From positions 62,001 through 126,000 of the forward strand of contig JBJHCW010000002.1 in NCBI GenBank assembly GCA_050486205.1: a DNA stretch of 64,000 bases. The letters are read 5' to 3'. Position 1 is the stretch's first letter, and every line of letters starts with the position of its first letter. Below are positions 42,552 through 51,747 of the stretch, one piece after another. The DNA is from PWQG01 sp050486205. Lineage in GTDB: Bacteria > Pseudomonadota > Gammaproteobacteria > Pseudomonadales > Pseudohongiellaceae. The notes under the pieces were generated by a model. It did no database searches. It was not told the origin of the DNA and saw only the letters and a program-made list of their open reading frames with translations. The translations under genes were made by a program, and so were the position numbers.

Positions 42552-43337
42552 TCAGCCAGCAGCGATGTCGGCTGCCTTGGCAGCCGCCCGTCCCCGAGGG
42601 CCATGAAAATAATCCTGTATCCACCTGTCATCGGTTGCCGCCACCACATCCAGAGTGCCAGCAACCAGTACCTTTTTTTGCGACAACACAGCAATGCGGT
42701 CACAGGCCGTATACAGGGTATCAAGATCGTGCGTCACCAGAAATACAGTCAGATTGAACGCATCCCGCAGCGTCAGCAGTAACTGATCAAATGCGCCCGC
42801 GCTGATCGGATCAAGTCCGGCGGTCGGTTCATCCAGGAACAGGATGTCCGGATCCAGCGCCAGCGCCCGGGCCAGTGAGGCCCGTTTTACCATGCCGCCG
42901 GAGAGATATGACGGATACAGGGCGCCGGCGCGGGCCGGCAGACCCGTCAGCGCAATCTTGACCGAAGCAATGTATTCGGCGTCCCGGCGCGTCAGCCCCG
43001 CATGTTCGATCAGCGGCAGCGCAACATTCTCCAGCACGGTCAGTGACGAGAACAGCGCCCCTTTCTGGAATAACACCCCCATGCGATGGACGGGCGTTCC
43101 CATACCGGCAGCATGCGCATCGTCCATGCGCGGAGCGCCAAGCTCCACTGTGCCGGCCGCCGGTACCTGCAGGCCAACAATGCTGCGCAGCAACACCGAC
43201 TTACCCGAGCCGGAACCACCTACCACACCGATGATCTCACCGCGATAGACATCCAGATCCAGGTTCTCATGGACAATATTGCTGCCGAAGCGATTGCACA
43301 GGCCACGTACCCTGATGGCTGTTTCCCGACTCACCAC
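42552..43337 (-). CDS. mlaF: MCE lipid transport ATPase (MlaF-like)
   Basis: A 261-residue ABC ATPase: Walker A GGSGSGKSV, signature LSGGMVKRASLARAL, Walker B DILFLDEPTAGLD and switch His in FLVTHDLD. The MVKR signature variant is typical of MCE-linked ATPases. It has a GTG start at 43337 and overlaps the permease gene by 7 bases, so the two are coupled. The ATPase powers phospholipid movement through the MlaE permease. Confidence 0.92.
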   Translation of the reverse strand: MVSRETAIRVRGLCNRFGSNIVHENLDLDVYRGEIIGVVGGSGSGKSVLLRSIVGLQVPAAGTVELGAPRMDDAHAAGMGTPVHRMGVLFQKGALFSSLTVLENVALPLIEHAGLTRRDAEYIASVKIALTGLPARAGALYPSYLSGGMVKRASLARALALDPDILFLDEPTAGLDPISAGAFDQLLLTLRDAFNLTVFLVTHDLDTLYTACDRIAVLSQKKVLVAGTLDVVAATDDRWIQDYFHGPRGRAAAKAADIAAG

Positions 43338-44440
43338 CCCATCTCCATAAAAAACAGTGCGGCAATGGCATTCAGCACAATGACGGCAACAATGGATTGC
43401 ACCACTGAGGAGGTGGTGTGTTCACCGACCGACTGCGCGCTGCCACTGACCTTGAAGCCTTCCAGACAACCGATCAATGCAATGACCACGGCAAACACCG
43501 GCGCCTTGCCCAGACCCAGCAACAGATGCCTGACCGGCACCTCCTGGACAATGGCGATGTACCGGGTCAGGGTAATGTCCAGCGACAACACTGACACAGC
43601 TGCCCCACCGGCCAGCCCTGCCATTACAGCAACAAAGGCCAGCAGCGGCAGTGCAATGACCAAGGCCAGTATGCGCGGTATCACCAGCAGTTCCATGGTA
43701 CTGAGTCCCTGCACCGTGATGGCATCAAGCTCCTCGTTGACCTTCATGGAACCGATCTGCGCCGTAAAGGCGCTGGCAGTTCGACCGGCCAGCAGAATGG
43801 CCGCCAGCAGCACACCCAGCTCGCGCATGAACGCGTAGGCCACCAGATCCACGGTATAGATGGTGGCGCCGAACTCGCTCAGCACGGTGGCACCAAGAAA
43901 CGCCACCACCGCGCCGATAAGAAAGTTCAACAGCAGGACAATCGGAACAGCGTTGAGGCCGGTCTGATGTAGCTGGGCCACCAGCGCCGTCACCCGCCAG
44001 CGCCAGGGCCGGAACAGATCCGCCGCCAGCGTGGCGACGGCAAGTCCCGTAAAGCCCAGCAGCAGGCGCACATTGGCCGATGCGTGAGTCATGCGGCGGC
44101 CAAGCGTTGCCAGACCGTCACCCCAGACCCTGCCCTGGGGCGGTTCATCAGCTTCTTCGCGCTGCATCGACTCGGCAACGGCCAGCAGCAAGGCCCGTTT
44201 TTCCTCACCCAACCCTTCAGCTACAGTCACCAGACGCTGCAGACGCTCAGCACCAAGCAGTCTGACCAGCTGCGATGCGCCCGCGGTGTCGAGAGCTTTA
44301 AGTTCGCTGGCATCAAGCCGGGTGACGGCGTCCGGCAGAGGATGGGGGTATCGGACCAACGCTGCGAAATGAGACAAGGTCCAGTTTCCGTGCAGGCACA
44401 CGCAGGAGTCATCGGACTCCAGAGTCAGCGGTGCTGTCAT
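43331..44440 (-). CDS. mlaE: MlaE family permease with N-terminal STAS domain
   Basis: A 369-residue membrane protein. Residues about 5-90 form a STAS-like domain (LDASELKALDTAGASQLVRLL). The rest is the MlaE permease with about five helices and LTAFTAQIGSMKVNEELDAITVQGL-type loop (TASAFTAQIGSMKVNEELDA), ending VLNAIAALFFMEMGW. The STAS domain that is a separate MlaB protein in E. coli is fused here. GGAG precedes ATG 44440. First gene of the MCE operon. Confidence 0.9.
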   Translation of the reverse strand: MTAPLTLESDDSCVCLHGNWTLSHFAALVRYPHPLPDAVTRLDASELKALDTAGASQLVRLLGAERLQRLVTVAEGLGEEKRALLLAVAESMQREEADEPPQGRVWGDGLATLGRRMTHASANVRLLLGFTGLAVATLAADLFRPWRWRVTALVAQLHQTGLNAVPIVLLLNFLIGAVVAFLGATVLSEFGATIYTVDLVAYAFMRELGVLLAAILLAGRTASAFTAQIGSMKVNEELDAITVQGLSTMELLVIPRILALVIALPLLAFVAVMAGLAGGAAVSVLSLDITLTRYIAIVQEVPVRHLLLGLGKAPVFAVVIALIGCLEGFKVSGSAQSVGEHTTSSVVQSIVAVIVLNAIAALFFMEMGW

Positions 44441-44507
44441 CGTGACATACTACTCCATGATAGGTCCATGATCAGATCCCGGTACATTACACCATAGCGT
44501 ATCCGGA

Positions 44508-45668
44508 TCAGGATTGCCTGTCGACCGCATCCTGTGAGGAATCAACCAACAGGGCCAGCGCGCCGTCACAAGTGACATTACAGGCTGTACCAAGGCTGTC
44601 CTGCGCCATGTACAGCGCAATCATCAATGCGACGGCCGACTCACCAAAACCCAGCATACTGCCCAGCAAGCCAACTGCCGACATGACAGCGCCACCGGGT
44701 ACGCCCGGCGCAGCCAGCATGACCAGACCCAGCATGAAGATGAAGGGCAGCATGGTCCAGAGACCCGGCACTTCCAGCCCCCCCTGCAGCGTCATTACCG
44801 CCACAGCGCAACTGACAATGGTGATGGTAGAGCCGGCCAGGTGCGTGGTGGCAAACAGTGGCACGGTGAAATTGGCTACCGGTTCACTGACCTGGTTCTT
44901 GCGACTGCACTGCAGGGAGACGGGGATGGTAGCAGCGCTGGACATGGTGCCCAGTGCAGTAAAGTAGGCCGGTAACATGTTCTTCACCAGGACCAGCGGT
45001 GAGCGGCCGGCACGCAGACCGGCGATGACAAACAACCCGCTGATCCAGCTCCAGTGCAAGGCAACCGCCAGCAGCAGCACCACACCAAAAGTGCGCAACG
45101 TGGCAAACACGGTACCGGCTGCCGCCAGCTCTGCAAACACCCCGGCAATATAGAAGGGCAGCAACGGAATGATGAGTGTGATCAGCAACCATTTGATCAC
45201 ATCCCGGCCCTGATCAGACAGATCCCTGAGCCGGTCAGCACCTGTGGCGGCGATGCCCAGGCCAAATACAAAGGCCAGTGTCAGCGCGGTCATGATACCA
45301 AATACCGGGGGCACATCTATCTGGATGAAAGGCAACAACACAATCGCCTCCGCCTGCGGCGCACTGGCATCGGATCCGGTGAGCAGGGGTACCAGTAATG
45401 CAGCAAGCAGAAATGCCAGGATGCCGGCCAGTATTGTCGAGCTGTAGGCCAGCGCCAGCGAGCGGCCAAGCAATCGGCCGGAGTTGCGCGGCAGTGCGGC
45501 AATACCGCTGGTGATGAAGAACAGGATCAGCAACGGAATGATGAAGAACAGCAACTCGCCGAACAGAGCGGTGAAGGTGATCAGTGCCCGGGTCAACCCG
45601 TGCGGCGCGAACAGACCAATCAGAATGCCAAGGACAATACCTGCCACCAGTTTCACGATCAGTTGCAT
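44508..45668 (-). CDS. dicarboxylate/amino acid:cation symporter (DAACS)
   Basis: A 386-residue transporter of the SDF family with about eight helices and the re-entrant loop region. Motifs include PLFATTHLAGSTI, the C-terminal GLLGSMLGFGESAVALMIAL and AQDSLGTACNVTCDGALALLVD. It takes up glutamate, aspartate, serine or C4-dicarboxylates with sodium or protons; the substrate is not readable, and the loop motif departs somewhat from GltP/DctA. GGGAG precedes ATG 45668. It lies between the MCE operon and the divergent MAPEG gene. Confidence 0.87.
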   Translation of the reverse strand: MQLIVKLVAGIVLGILIGLFAPHGLTRALITFTALFGELLFFIIPLLILFFITSGIAALPRNSGRLLGRSLALAYSSTILAGILAFLLAALLVPLLTGSDASAPQAEAIVLLPFIQIDVPPVFGIMTALTLAFVFGLGIAATGADRLRDLSDQGRDVIKWLLITLIIPLLPFYIAGVFAELAAAGTVFATLRTFGVVLLLAVALHWSWISGLFVIAGLRAGRSPLVLVKNMLPAYFTALGTMSSAATIPVSLQCSRKNQVSEPVANFTVPLFATTHLAGSTITIVSCAVAVMTLQGGLEVPGLWTMLPFIFMLGLVMLAAPGVPGGAVMSAVGLLGSMLGFGESAVALMIALYMAQDSLGTACNVTCDGALALLVDSSQDAVDRQS

Positions 45669-45815
45669 GGAACGTTTCTCCCGAGCCAGCTACAAATCAG
45701 CAATTCTGACTGCAGGAGCCAGGAAGTGCCAGCACACAGTAAAGATTTCCGGAACCGATGATCAATTTCCCTGCGGCCATGGTATGCTCTTGGCCAAAAA
45801 CAAGAGGGTACAACT

Positions 45816-46202
45816 ATGGAACTGGTCACAATCGTCGTCATCCTGTCACTGATTCAATATCTGTACTTTGGCGCCCTTGTCGGCAAGGCACGTGGCAAAT
45901 ACGGTGTCGACGCACCAGCTGTCACTGGCGACCCGATATTCGAACGCTATTACCGGGTCCACCAGAACACGCTGGAAAGCCTGGTGTTGTTTGTGCCGGC
46001 CATACTGCTGTTCGCCTGGTATGTGCATGCTGTCACTGCTGCAGCCCTTGGAGTGGTATATCTCATCGGTCGCACCATGTACCTGTTGTCCTATGTCAAG
46101 GACCCAAAGTCACGCGGCCCGGGGTTTGCGCTGACTCTGTTACCCTCTGTCGTACTGGCGACAGGTGCACTTGTCGGAGCAGTGATGTCACTGCTGTCCT
46201 GA
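45816..46202 (+). CDS. MAPEG family membrane protein
   Basis: A 128-residue protein with four helices and the MAPEG signature: YFGALVGKARGKYGVDAPAVTGDPIFERYYRVHQNTLESL, with the glutathione-binding-type RxxRVHQNTxE region. Family members are membrane-bound glutathione transferases or peroxidases. GAGGG precedes ATG 45816. Divergent from the DAACS gene and convergent with the di-haem gene. Confidence 0.9.
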   Translation: MELVTIVVILSLIQYLYFGALVGKARGKYGVDAPAVTGDPIFERYYRVHQNTLESLVLFVPAILLFAWYVHAVTAAALGVVYLIGRTMYLLSYVKDPKSRGPGFALTLLPSVVLATGALVGAVMSLLS

Positions 46203-46229
46203 GCTACCATCCCGCAAGACATATCGGAC

Positions 46230-47513
46230 TCACTGCTCAGGCCACGGCGACACCAACCAGCGCCTATCGGTGGCCGGTGGCCCGTCCAGTGAGCGCAGGA
46301 AGGCCTCGAGTTGCTGGCGCTCGACTGCGCGCAATCGCAGCGGCTCCACCTCATTGTGACCAATGACGGCGAGACCGGCCGTGTTGTAATGCGCAATGAC
46401 CTCACTCAGTGTGTCCAGCTGTCCGGCATGCATGTACGGTGCAGTCAGCGACAGATTCCTCAACGAAGGTGTGCGCTGGGCGCCCAGCAACTCTTCGCCA
46501 CCGCGGGCAAAACGCAACTCCACGCAGGCCATCGGTTCACTGTCACTGAATTCCCCCATACAATTGAACGGATCATCCTGCGCCATACGCAAGCCAGCGG
46601 TACGCCCAAGCGATGGCAAGTGTCCCGGTGCCGAAAGCACGCCAGTATTGTGAAACGCATTGTTGGTCAACAGCGGGCCATTGTGGCAGTCCACACATGT
46701 TGCCTTGCCTATGAACAGCCTCAGTCCGGCCAACTGTTCATCAGTCAGCACATCACTGCTTCGAACGCGACTGCCGGACAGCTGCTCCACATACACATCA
46801 AACGGTGCAGGTCCTGGCATCAGCAGGCGTTGATAGGCTGCCAAAGCCTTTCCGATATTGACAAAAACATGTGACACCTGCTGTCGATCAGGTTCAGCCA
46901 TGTCAAACCACGCCTGCTGCACCTTGTAATGACCCAGTGGTGAGGCGTGCGCGGGAAACCGCTTTTCATCGTCAAGATCCGGTAGCGGACCAAAAACTGA
47001 TTCATACAGGGTACGGTAGTTCGGGTCGGCGGCCAGCACGTGCACAACCTGCATACGATTGGTGGCATGCTCCAGTGGGTTCTCCAGTGGCTCAAGCGCC
47101 TGCGCCCACAGACTGTCCTTGCGCCCGTCCCAGAAGAACCAGGGACTGTAGGCAACACCCAGCAACCCCATGGTATTGCGGTCTCCTTCGCCAACACCAA
47201 CGCCTGTGCGCAATTGGTCAGTGAAGGCGAATTCAGGTTGGTGGCAGGTGGCACATGAAACACTGCCATCGCTGCTGAGGCGCTGATCGAAGAACAGGCG
47301 ATGCCCCAGCTCGGCTGCCGCAGGATTGTCTCCGAAGGCATTACCGGGATCAGGTGGCGGCGCCGACAATTGCGCCAGTGACAGGGACTCGATCAGGACC
47401 AGCTCACGCTCACTCCATGAGGCAGGCAAGGGCCAGGGCGTGTAATGCCAGACCACATAAAGAAATATGAGTACCGGCACCGCCGGCATATAAGCCAATT
47501 TCAGAAATTGCAT
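46230..47513 (-). CDS. di-haem cytochrome c peroxidase / MauG-like protein
   Basis: A 427-residue periplasmic protein. An N-terminal anchor helix (AYMPAVPVLIFLYVVWHY) is followed by two c-type haem sites, CATCH (87-91) and CVDCH (273-277), with the CCP/MauG layout (LGHRLFFDQRLSSDGSVSC, GLRLFIGKATCVDC, then TPSLRNLSLTAPYMHAG). Such enzymes reduce peroxide or oxidise protein-bound tryptophans. It is the last gene of a three-gene operon with the YtkA/FixH-like and unknown exported membrane proteins. Convergent with the MAPEG gene. Confidence 0.9.
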   Translation of the reverse strand: MQFLKLAYMPAVPVLIFLYVVWHYTPWPLPASWSERELVLIESLSLAQLSAPPPDPGNAFGDNPAAAELGHRLFFDQRLSSDGSVSCATCHQPEFAFTDQLRTGVGVGEGDRNTMGLLGVAYSPWFFWDGRKDSLWAQALEPLENPLEHATNRMQVVHVLAADPNYRTLYESVFGPLPDLDDEKRFPAHASPLGHYKVQQAWFDMAEPDRQQVSHVFVNIGKALAAYQRLLMPGPAPFDVYVEQLSGSRVRSSDVLTDEQLAGLRLFIGKATCVDCHNGPLLTNNAFHNTGVLSAPGHLPSLGRTAGLRMAQDDPFNCMGEFSDSEPMACVELRFARGGEELLGAQRTPSLRNLSLTAPYMHAGQLDTLSEVIAHYNTAGLAVIGHNEVEPLRLRAVERQQLEAFLRSLDGPPATDRRWLVSPWPEQ

Positions 47514-47553
47514 ATCACGTTCGCGCCAGGCCTCACTGGACGGGTCAGTCCGT

Positions 47554-47991
47554 CTACAGGGTCAATGCAAAAGAAAACCGGTAACGCCGCCCTTCGTGCA
47601 TTACCTCCAGATTCAGACGCCAATCGCCTCCCATGTGAAATCTGACGCCTTCGGCACGGTAACGCCCCGGCTGATCGGTCTCAACGACCTGTGGCCGTGT
47701 CGGCAGGCCATGATCATGTTCGGGCATGCCACCATCAAGTGTGACCGATGAACCGGTGACCGCCTCACCTTCGCGGGTCGACAGATCAATTGTCCAGGCA
47801 TGCATTTCATTCAGTGCCAGGGGTTCCAGCTCACTCTGCATGCTCACCGTGAGACCGGCGGGCTGACTGGTACCCACAAACAGGGTCTGCTGGGCTGTCG
47901 CCAAAGACGACAGCAGTAACAGACCCAGCATCATGACTGCCGTTTTCGCCCACTTTCCCAGGCTGCCGGAAAACCATTGTGGACTTCTCAT
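47554..47991 (-). CDS. exported YtkA/FixH-like domain protein
   Basis: A 145-residue protein with an N-terminal signal (TAVMMLGLLLLSSLATAQQ). The mature domain is a small beta sandwich with the pattern of YtkA-like/FixH domains: NEMHAWTIDLSTREGEAV, GGMPEHDHGLPTRPQV, then GRYRAEGVRFHMGGDWRLNLEV. The Met/His/Asp cluster (MPEHDH) could bind copper. Its start overlaps the upstream gene's stop by 4 bases. It lies 40 bases before the di-haem gene. The family call is from pattern only. Confidence 0.78.
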   Translation of the reverse strand: MRSPQWFSGSLGKWAKTAVMMLGLLLLSSLATAQQTLFVGTSQPAGLTVSMQSELEPLALNEMHAWTIDLSTREGEAVTGSSVTLDGGMPEHDHGLPTRPQVVETDQPGRYRAEGVRFHMGGDWRLNLEVMHEGRRYRFSFALTL

Positions 47992-48653
47992 ACCGTACTC
48001 CTCTCACTGCTGTTTGTCGTGCCATCCGGATTGCGACGGCGCTGGTGCTGCACCAGAAGCAAGACGGCTGCAAGCGCAACAATACCCCACGGCCACCAGG
48101 ATATCAGGGAGCGGCCCACACGAAACGGGAACACCGCGTGATAGACATTGTCCCCGGTGGGGTGCGGCACAGTCATCACACCGATGTAATGACCTGGCGA
48201 GTCAAAGGTATGCAGTACGGTCAGCACACCGTCACTTTGTGGCGGGAGCGCCTGATGAAAAACCGTATAGGGCGACAGATCGCCCAGGGCCTCAAGGTCG
48301 TCCCAGCGGACAAAACGGCCCAGACCGGTTTCGTTGCGCATGATACGGAAATCCACCGGCACTTCGTTGAGCGAACGATGCCTGTACTCCAGCACAAACA
48401 CACTTTCGCTGGCATCAGGGATGTCTTCGCAGAACGCGCGGTGCCCCTGGGTCCGGGGCTGGAAAATCGAAAAATGGGCACTGTAGAAGCCAAAGCGTAT
48501 GAGACAGGCATCACCCTCATCAACCACACTTCCATGGCCCCGGGCGCCGACACTGACAATCAGCAGCACGGCGGCCAACAGGACAGTGCCAAAGCGACTG
48601 CTGGACACTGAATGACCTGACAACGTTATCTGGTCGCGATACATTTTTACCAT
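47988..48653 (-). CDS. exported single-anchor protein of unknown function
   Basis: A 221-residue protein. It has an N-terminal hydrophobic signal (FGTVLLAAVLLIVSVGARGHG), a periplasmic domain with Cys pair (GDACLIRFGFYS, then RAFCEDIPDA) and a C-terminal helix (WWPWGIVALAAVLLLV) with a basic cytoplasmic tail. I do not recognise a named family. First gene of the operon with YtkA/FixH-like and di-haem proteins, overlapping the next gene by 4 bases. The conserved HGS start of the mature part and the Cys pair hint at metal or redox work. Confidence 0.7.
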   Translation of the reverse strand: MVKMYRDQITLSGHSVSSSRFGTVLLAAVLLIVSVGARGHGSVVDEGDACLIRFGFYSAHFSIFQPRTQGHRAFCEDIPDASESVFVLEYRHRSLNEVPVDFRIMRNETGLGRFVRWDDLEALGDLSPYTVFHQALPPQSDGVLTVLHTFDSPGHYIGVMTVPHPTGDNVYHAVFPFRVGRSLISWWPWGIVALAAVLLLVQHQRRRNPDGTTNSSERSTV

Positions 48654-48805
48654 TTATTGTTGAAATTCTTGATCACTGCATCATGAGTCAGTGTAGCTCA
48701 AGCCTGACCGGTATTGCCACTACCTGGTGGCAAACCCCGGTCATCGCGGTAGACTCCAGGGCGCCGGTGCCGGCAGGGAGAGGGTAGCAAGCGGAGGACA
48801 GTAGA

Positions 48806-49318
48806 ATGAGACTGCACGACGACATCACAATCAACGGCAAATTGTATCCGGCCGGTACCGAAATCTCCGCCTGGAAGATCTATCCGTTCTTTCTGCTGCA
48901 CATGGGTGTATTTGGTGCCAGCGGTTTTTTCATGGCATACGCGGAAACAGATGTCCCGGTACTGGTGCTTTACGCGCACGGGGGCTTTGCACTGATGATC
49001 TACTTGCTGTTCTACCACACCCTTTTCGGACGCGACGAAGTACGCTGGATGTTCATCAATGCCGCGCTGGGCAGTTTCGGGATCTACGTGGAGCTGCGAT
49101 GGATACTGGCCCTGCTCGACACGGATATCACCAGTTATGCACCGGCGGTGCATGTGATCCCGTTCCTGTATTACATCATGTATACCTTTCTGCTGCGTCA
49201 GGCCGCCATTGATGCCACCGGCTCGCGTGACAACCCTGCACGCAGGCGTATGGTGGAGAGAGCCTATATCGTCATCTCGGTGCTGGTGTATCTGGGTATC
49301 TACCTGCTTGGGAGCTAG
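48806..49318 (+). CDS. four-helix membrane protein, unknown
   Basis: A 170-residue protein. A polar start (MRLHDDITINGKLYPAGTEIS) precedes about four to five helices (YPFFLLHMGVFGASGFFMAY, LVLYAHGGFALMIYLLFYH, a third segment and a C-terminal helix). No family is recognised. GAGGACAG precedes ATG 48806. It is divergent from the di-haem operon, with 152 bases between. Confidence 0.72.
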   Translation: MRLHDDITINGKLYPAGTEISAWKIYPFFLLHMGVFGASGFFMAYAETDVPVLVLYAHGGFALMIYLLFYHTLFGRDEVRWMFINAALGSFGIYVELRWILALLDTDITSYAPAVHVIPFLYYIMYTFLLRQAAIDATGSRDNPARRRMVERAYIVISVLVYLGIYLLGS

Positions 49319-49557
49319 CCGGTTCCTGGCACTGAAAACGTGACTCGCCCGACCTGCCCCGCGGCAGGTGCCTGGATTCGCTGCGATAGAACGATTGTTC
49401 GCAACGACAGATGCCTGACGTCTGTGTCGGATTGTGATGTACGCTTTCAGGTACCGGATTCGATTGCGGACCAGCCCAGGATAAAAGTTGATCTGCCATT
49501 GGCGGCTCCCAGGACTTACCCGGTAATTCAAATAATAAACCTGTTACAGGAGCGATC

Positions 49558-50538
49558 ATGAACATTGGAAAAGCTTTGGGATTAAAATTCGGTGCGCTGG
49601 GGCTGCTCAGCTCGGCAGCGCTATTGACCGCGAGTACAACACTGTACGCCAGTGCCCCCTCGGTAGTAACAGGGCAGAGCGGCATGTCCGCCGCGCACTC
49701 GGCCCGCGCGGCTGCTTACGACCGGTGCCTGGAGCGAAGTCCGGAAGCGGCCTGCCTGAATGCACTCAGCAGATCAATCGGTTCAGGTTTTCCAGCGGCT
49801 GTGGACTTCAGTGAGCCGGGTTCATTCGACATTGTGTCAAGTACTGAAGGGCCCGATTGCACAATCATCAGACCGGAGACACTGGGTACACGCGGGCTGC
49901 GTCATCCGGTGATCCTCTGGGGTAACGGCACCGGGGCAGTGCCCGAGACCTATGCCGGGTTGCTGGCTCACTGGGCAAGCCACGGGTTTGTTGTGGCCGC
50001 CGCCAGAACATCCAATCCGGGCACCGGGGTGGAAATGCTGGCCTGCCTCGACTATCTGGAACAGGAAAACGGCACACCCGGAAGCGACTACGCCCGAAAA
50101 CTCAACACCTTCCAGGTCGGTGCTGCCGGGCACTCCCAGGGTGGCGGTGGAACCTTGATGGCGGGTCGCGATTCGCGTATCCGGGCCACCGTGCCTTTCC
50201 AGCCTTATGTGCTGGGTCTGGGATATGAGCCAGGCACGGCGTCAATTCAGCACGCTCCCATGCTGCTGTTGTCAGGCAGTTCCGATTTCATCGCCGGTCC
50301 TACCCTCAACCAGGGCCCGGTTTTCAACGCGGCCAATGTACCGGTATTCTGGGCAAATCTGCGATTCGCAGGGCATTTTGTACCCGTTGGAAACGCAGGA
50401 TCGTACCGTGGACCGTCCACGGCCTGGTTCCGCTACCATCTGATGCAGGACCAGAATGCTCGCGATCTGTTCTATGGCGAGGACTGCGGGCTTTGCAACA
50501 GCTCAGCGTGGATCATCAACAAGAAAGATATCCCCTGA
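49558..50538 (+). CDS. exported alpha/beta hydrolase, polyesterase/dienelactone-hydrolase-like
   Basis: A 326-residue protein with an N-terminal signal (LGLLSSAALLTASTTLYA). The core has nucleophile elbow GHSQGGGG, as in cutinase and PET-hydrolase-like enzymes, with late Asp in LLSGSSDFIAGP and His in RFAGHFVPVG. The run WFRYHLMQDQNARDLFYG and a nearby C-terminal Cys pair (DCGLC) follow. Its general plan fits the polyesterase/dienelactone hydrolase group, but the substrate is unknown. ATG 49558 has AGGAG 5-6 bases upstream. Confidence 0.78.
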   Translation: MNIGKALGLKFGALGLLSSAALLTASTTLYASAPSVVTGQSGMSAAHSARAAAYDRCLERSPEAACLNALSRSIGSGFPAAVDFSEPGSFDIVSSTEGPDCTIIRPETLGTRGLRHPVILWGNGTGAVPETYAGLLAHWASHGFVVAAARTSNPGTGVEMLACLDYLEQENGTPGSDYARKLNTFQVGAAGHSQGGGGTLMAGRDSRIRATVPFQPYVLGLGYEPGTASIQHAPMLLLSGSSDFIAGPTLNQGPVFNAANVPVFWANLRFAGHFVPVGNAGSYRGPSTAWFRYHLMQDQNARDLFYGEDCGLCNSSAWIINKKDIP

Positions 50539-50550
50539 AAAAGCGTTCAG

Positions 50551-50580
50551 GCGCCCTGGAGGGATTCCCTTCCAGGGCGC
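50551..50580 (+). terminator. strong hairpin after the hydrolase gene
   Basis: A 13-bp stem (one G-T pair, otherwise full) with a 4-base loop, 13 bases after the hydrolase stop. No T run follows, so intrinsic termination is unproven. It separates the hydrolase from the asparaginase. Confidence 0.5.
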
Positions 50581-50695
50581 AGCGCATCATGACTCATACC
50601 CCGGCTCTGTACTGACAGAACCGAACGCGTTAACGTACTGGGATACTTCGTTGACGGCTGCTGCTGGTAGTGCTGCATCAGCTAAAGGTCCCTTC

Positions 50696-51733
50696 ATGCC
50701 CAAACAGTTACTGATCATCTACACCGGCGGCACCATCGGTATGAAGCAACAGCCCGACGGCTTGGCGCCATGTGCCGATCTGACTGCGGAAATCCTGCAG
50801 ATGCCCGAGCTGGGCAGTGCATTCCATGAAAAACCACCCCATATTGACACCCTGACCTACGACCCCCTGCTCGACAGCTCGGACATGACCCCATCGGTGT
50901 GGATGAAGATCGCCAGTGATATCGAAGCCCGTTACGAGCAGTACGATGGCTTTGTGGTGCTGCACGGCACCGACACGCTGGCATACACCAGTTCCGCACT
51001 GAGTTTTTTTATCCGGCGCCGAGGCAAACCGGTGGTGGTGACCGGCGCACAATTGCCGTTTGGCTTCCCCCGCAGCGACGCCCGCAACAACCTGATCTCG
51101 GCGCTGGAGGTGGTCACCACGCTCCCCGCAGGCCTGGCACAGGTGTGTGTGGTATTCGGCTCGCGCATTCTACAGGGTAATCGCGTCACCAAAGTCTCGG
51201 CACGAGCCTATGACGCGTTTGATTCACCCCGATTCCCGCCGTTAGGCAATATCGGAATTGAAATTGTGTACCGCCAGGATGATGCCGTTCCTGACATCGG
51301 CGCCCCCTTCCCTGAGCAATGGTGCGTGCCGGCCAATGACTCCGTTGCCTTGCTCAAGCTGTTCCCGGGTTTCAGCCCCGGACTGCTCGATCTCATCTGC
51401 GCTGGCAAGAACCTTCGCGCCGTGGTGCTGGAAGCCTTTGGTGCCGGAAACGGTCCCAGTCAGGACAGTACTTTTCTTGACGCTGTGGCCAGAGCGGTGG
51501 CCAGCGGAATTGTTGTGGTGGTGGTTTCGCAACCACTTGATGGTGTGGTCAGCATGCGCAGTTACGCGGCAGGAAGCGCACTGGCCAGGGCTGGCGCGAT
51601 CAGTGGCCGGGACCTGACCACAGAGGCGGCTGTGACCAAGCTGTATTCCCTGATCGCTGGGGGCTGCGATGCCGCCCGGATCCGGGCATCCATGCACGTG
51701 CCGCTGTCCGGCGAGGTGACTCCGCGCGATTGA
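50696..51733 (+). CDS. ansA: type I L-asparaginase, cytoplasmic
   Basis: A 345-residue enzyme with no signal peptide. First Thr motif IYTGGTIGM and second motif VLHGTDTLAYTSSAL are intact, and the length matches type I (AnsA) enzymes. It hydrolyses asparagine to aspartate and ammonia. The start is ATG 50696 with AAAGGT 8 bases before; an in-frame extension back to 50456 reads through the hydrolase gene and was dropped. Confidence 0.92.
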   Translation: MPKQLLIIYTGGTIGMKQQPDGLAPCADLTAEILQMPELGSAFHEKPPHIDTLTYDPLLDSSDMTPSVWMKIASDIEARYEQYDGFVVLHGTDTLAYTSSALSFFIRRRGKPVVVTGAQLPFGFPRSDARNNLISALEVVTTLPAGLAQVCVVFGSRILQGNRVTKVSARAYDAFDSPRFPPLGNIGIEIVYRQDDAVPDIGAPFPEQWCVPANDSVALLKLFPGFSPGLLDLICAGKNLRAVVLEAFGAGNGPSQDSTFLDAVARAVASGIVVVVVSQPLDGVVSMRSYAAGSALARAGAISGRDLTTEAAVTKLYSLIAGGCDAARIRASMHVPLSGEVTPRD

Positions 51734-51747
51734 TGTGGCGGGTCCTT

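Noticed and set aside
50456..50695. N-terminal extension of the asparaginase
   Set aside because: It overlaps the upstream hydrolase gene in another frame; ATG 50696 has the ribosome site and the conserved start.
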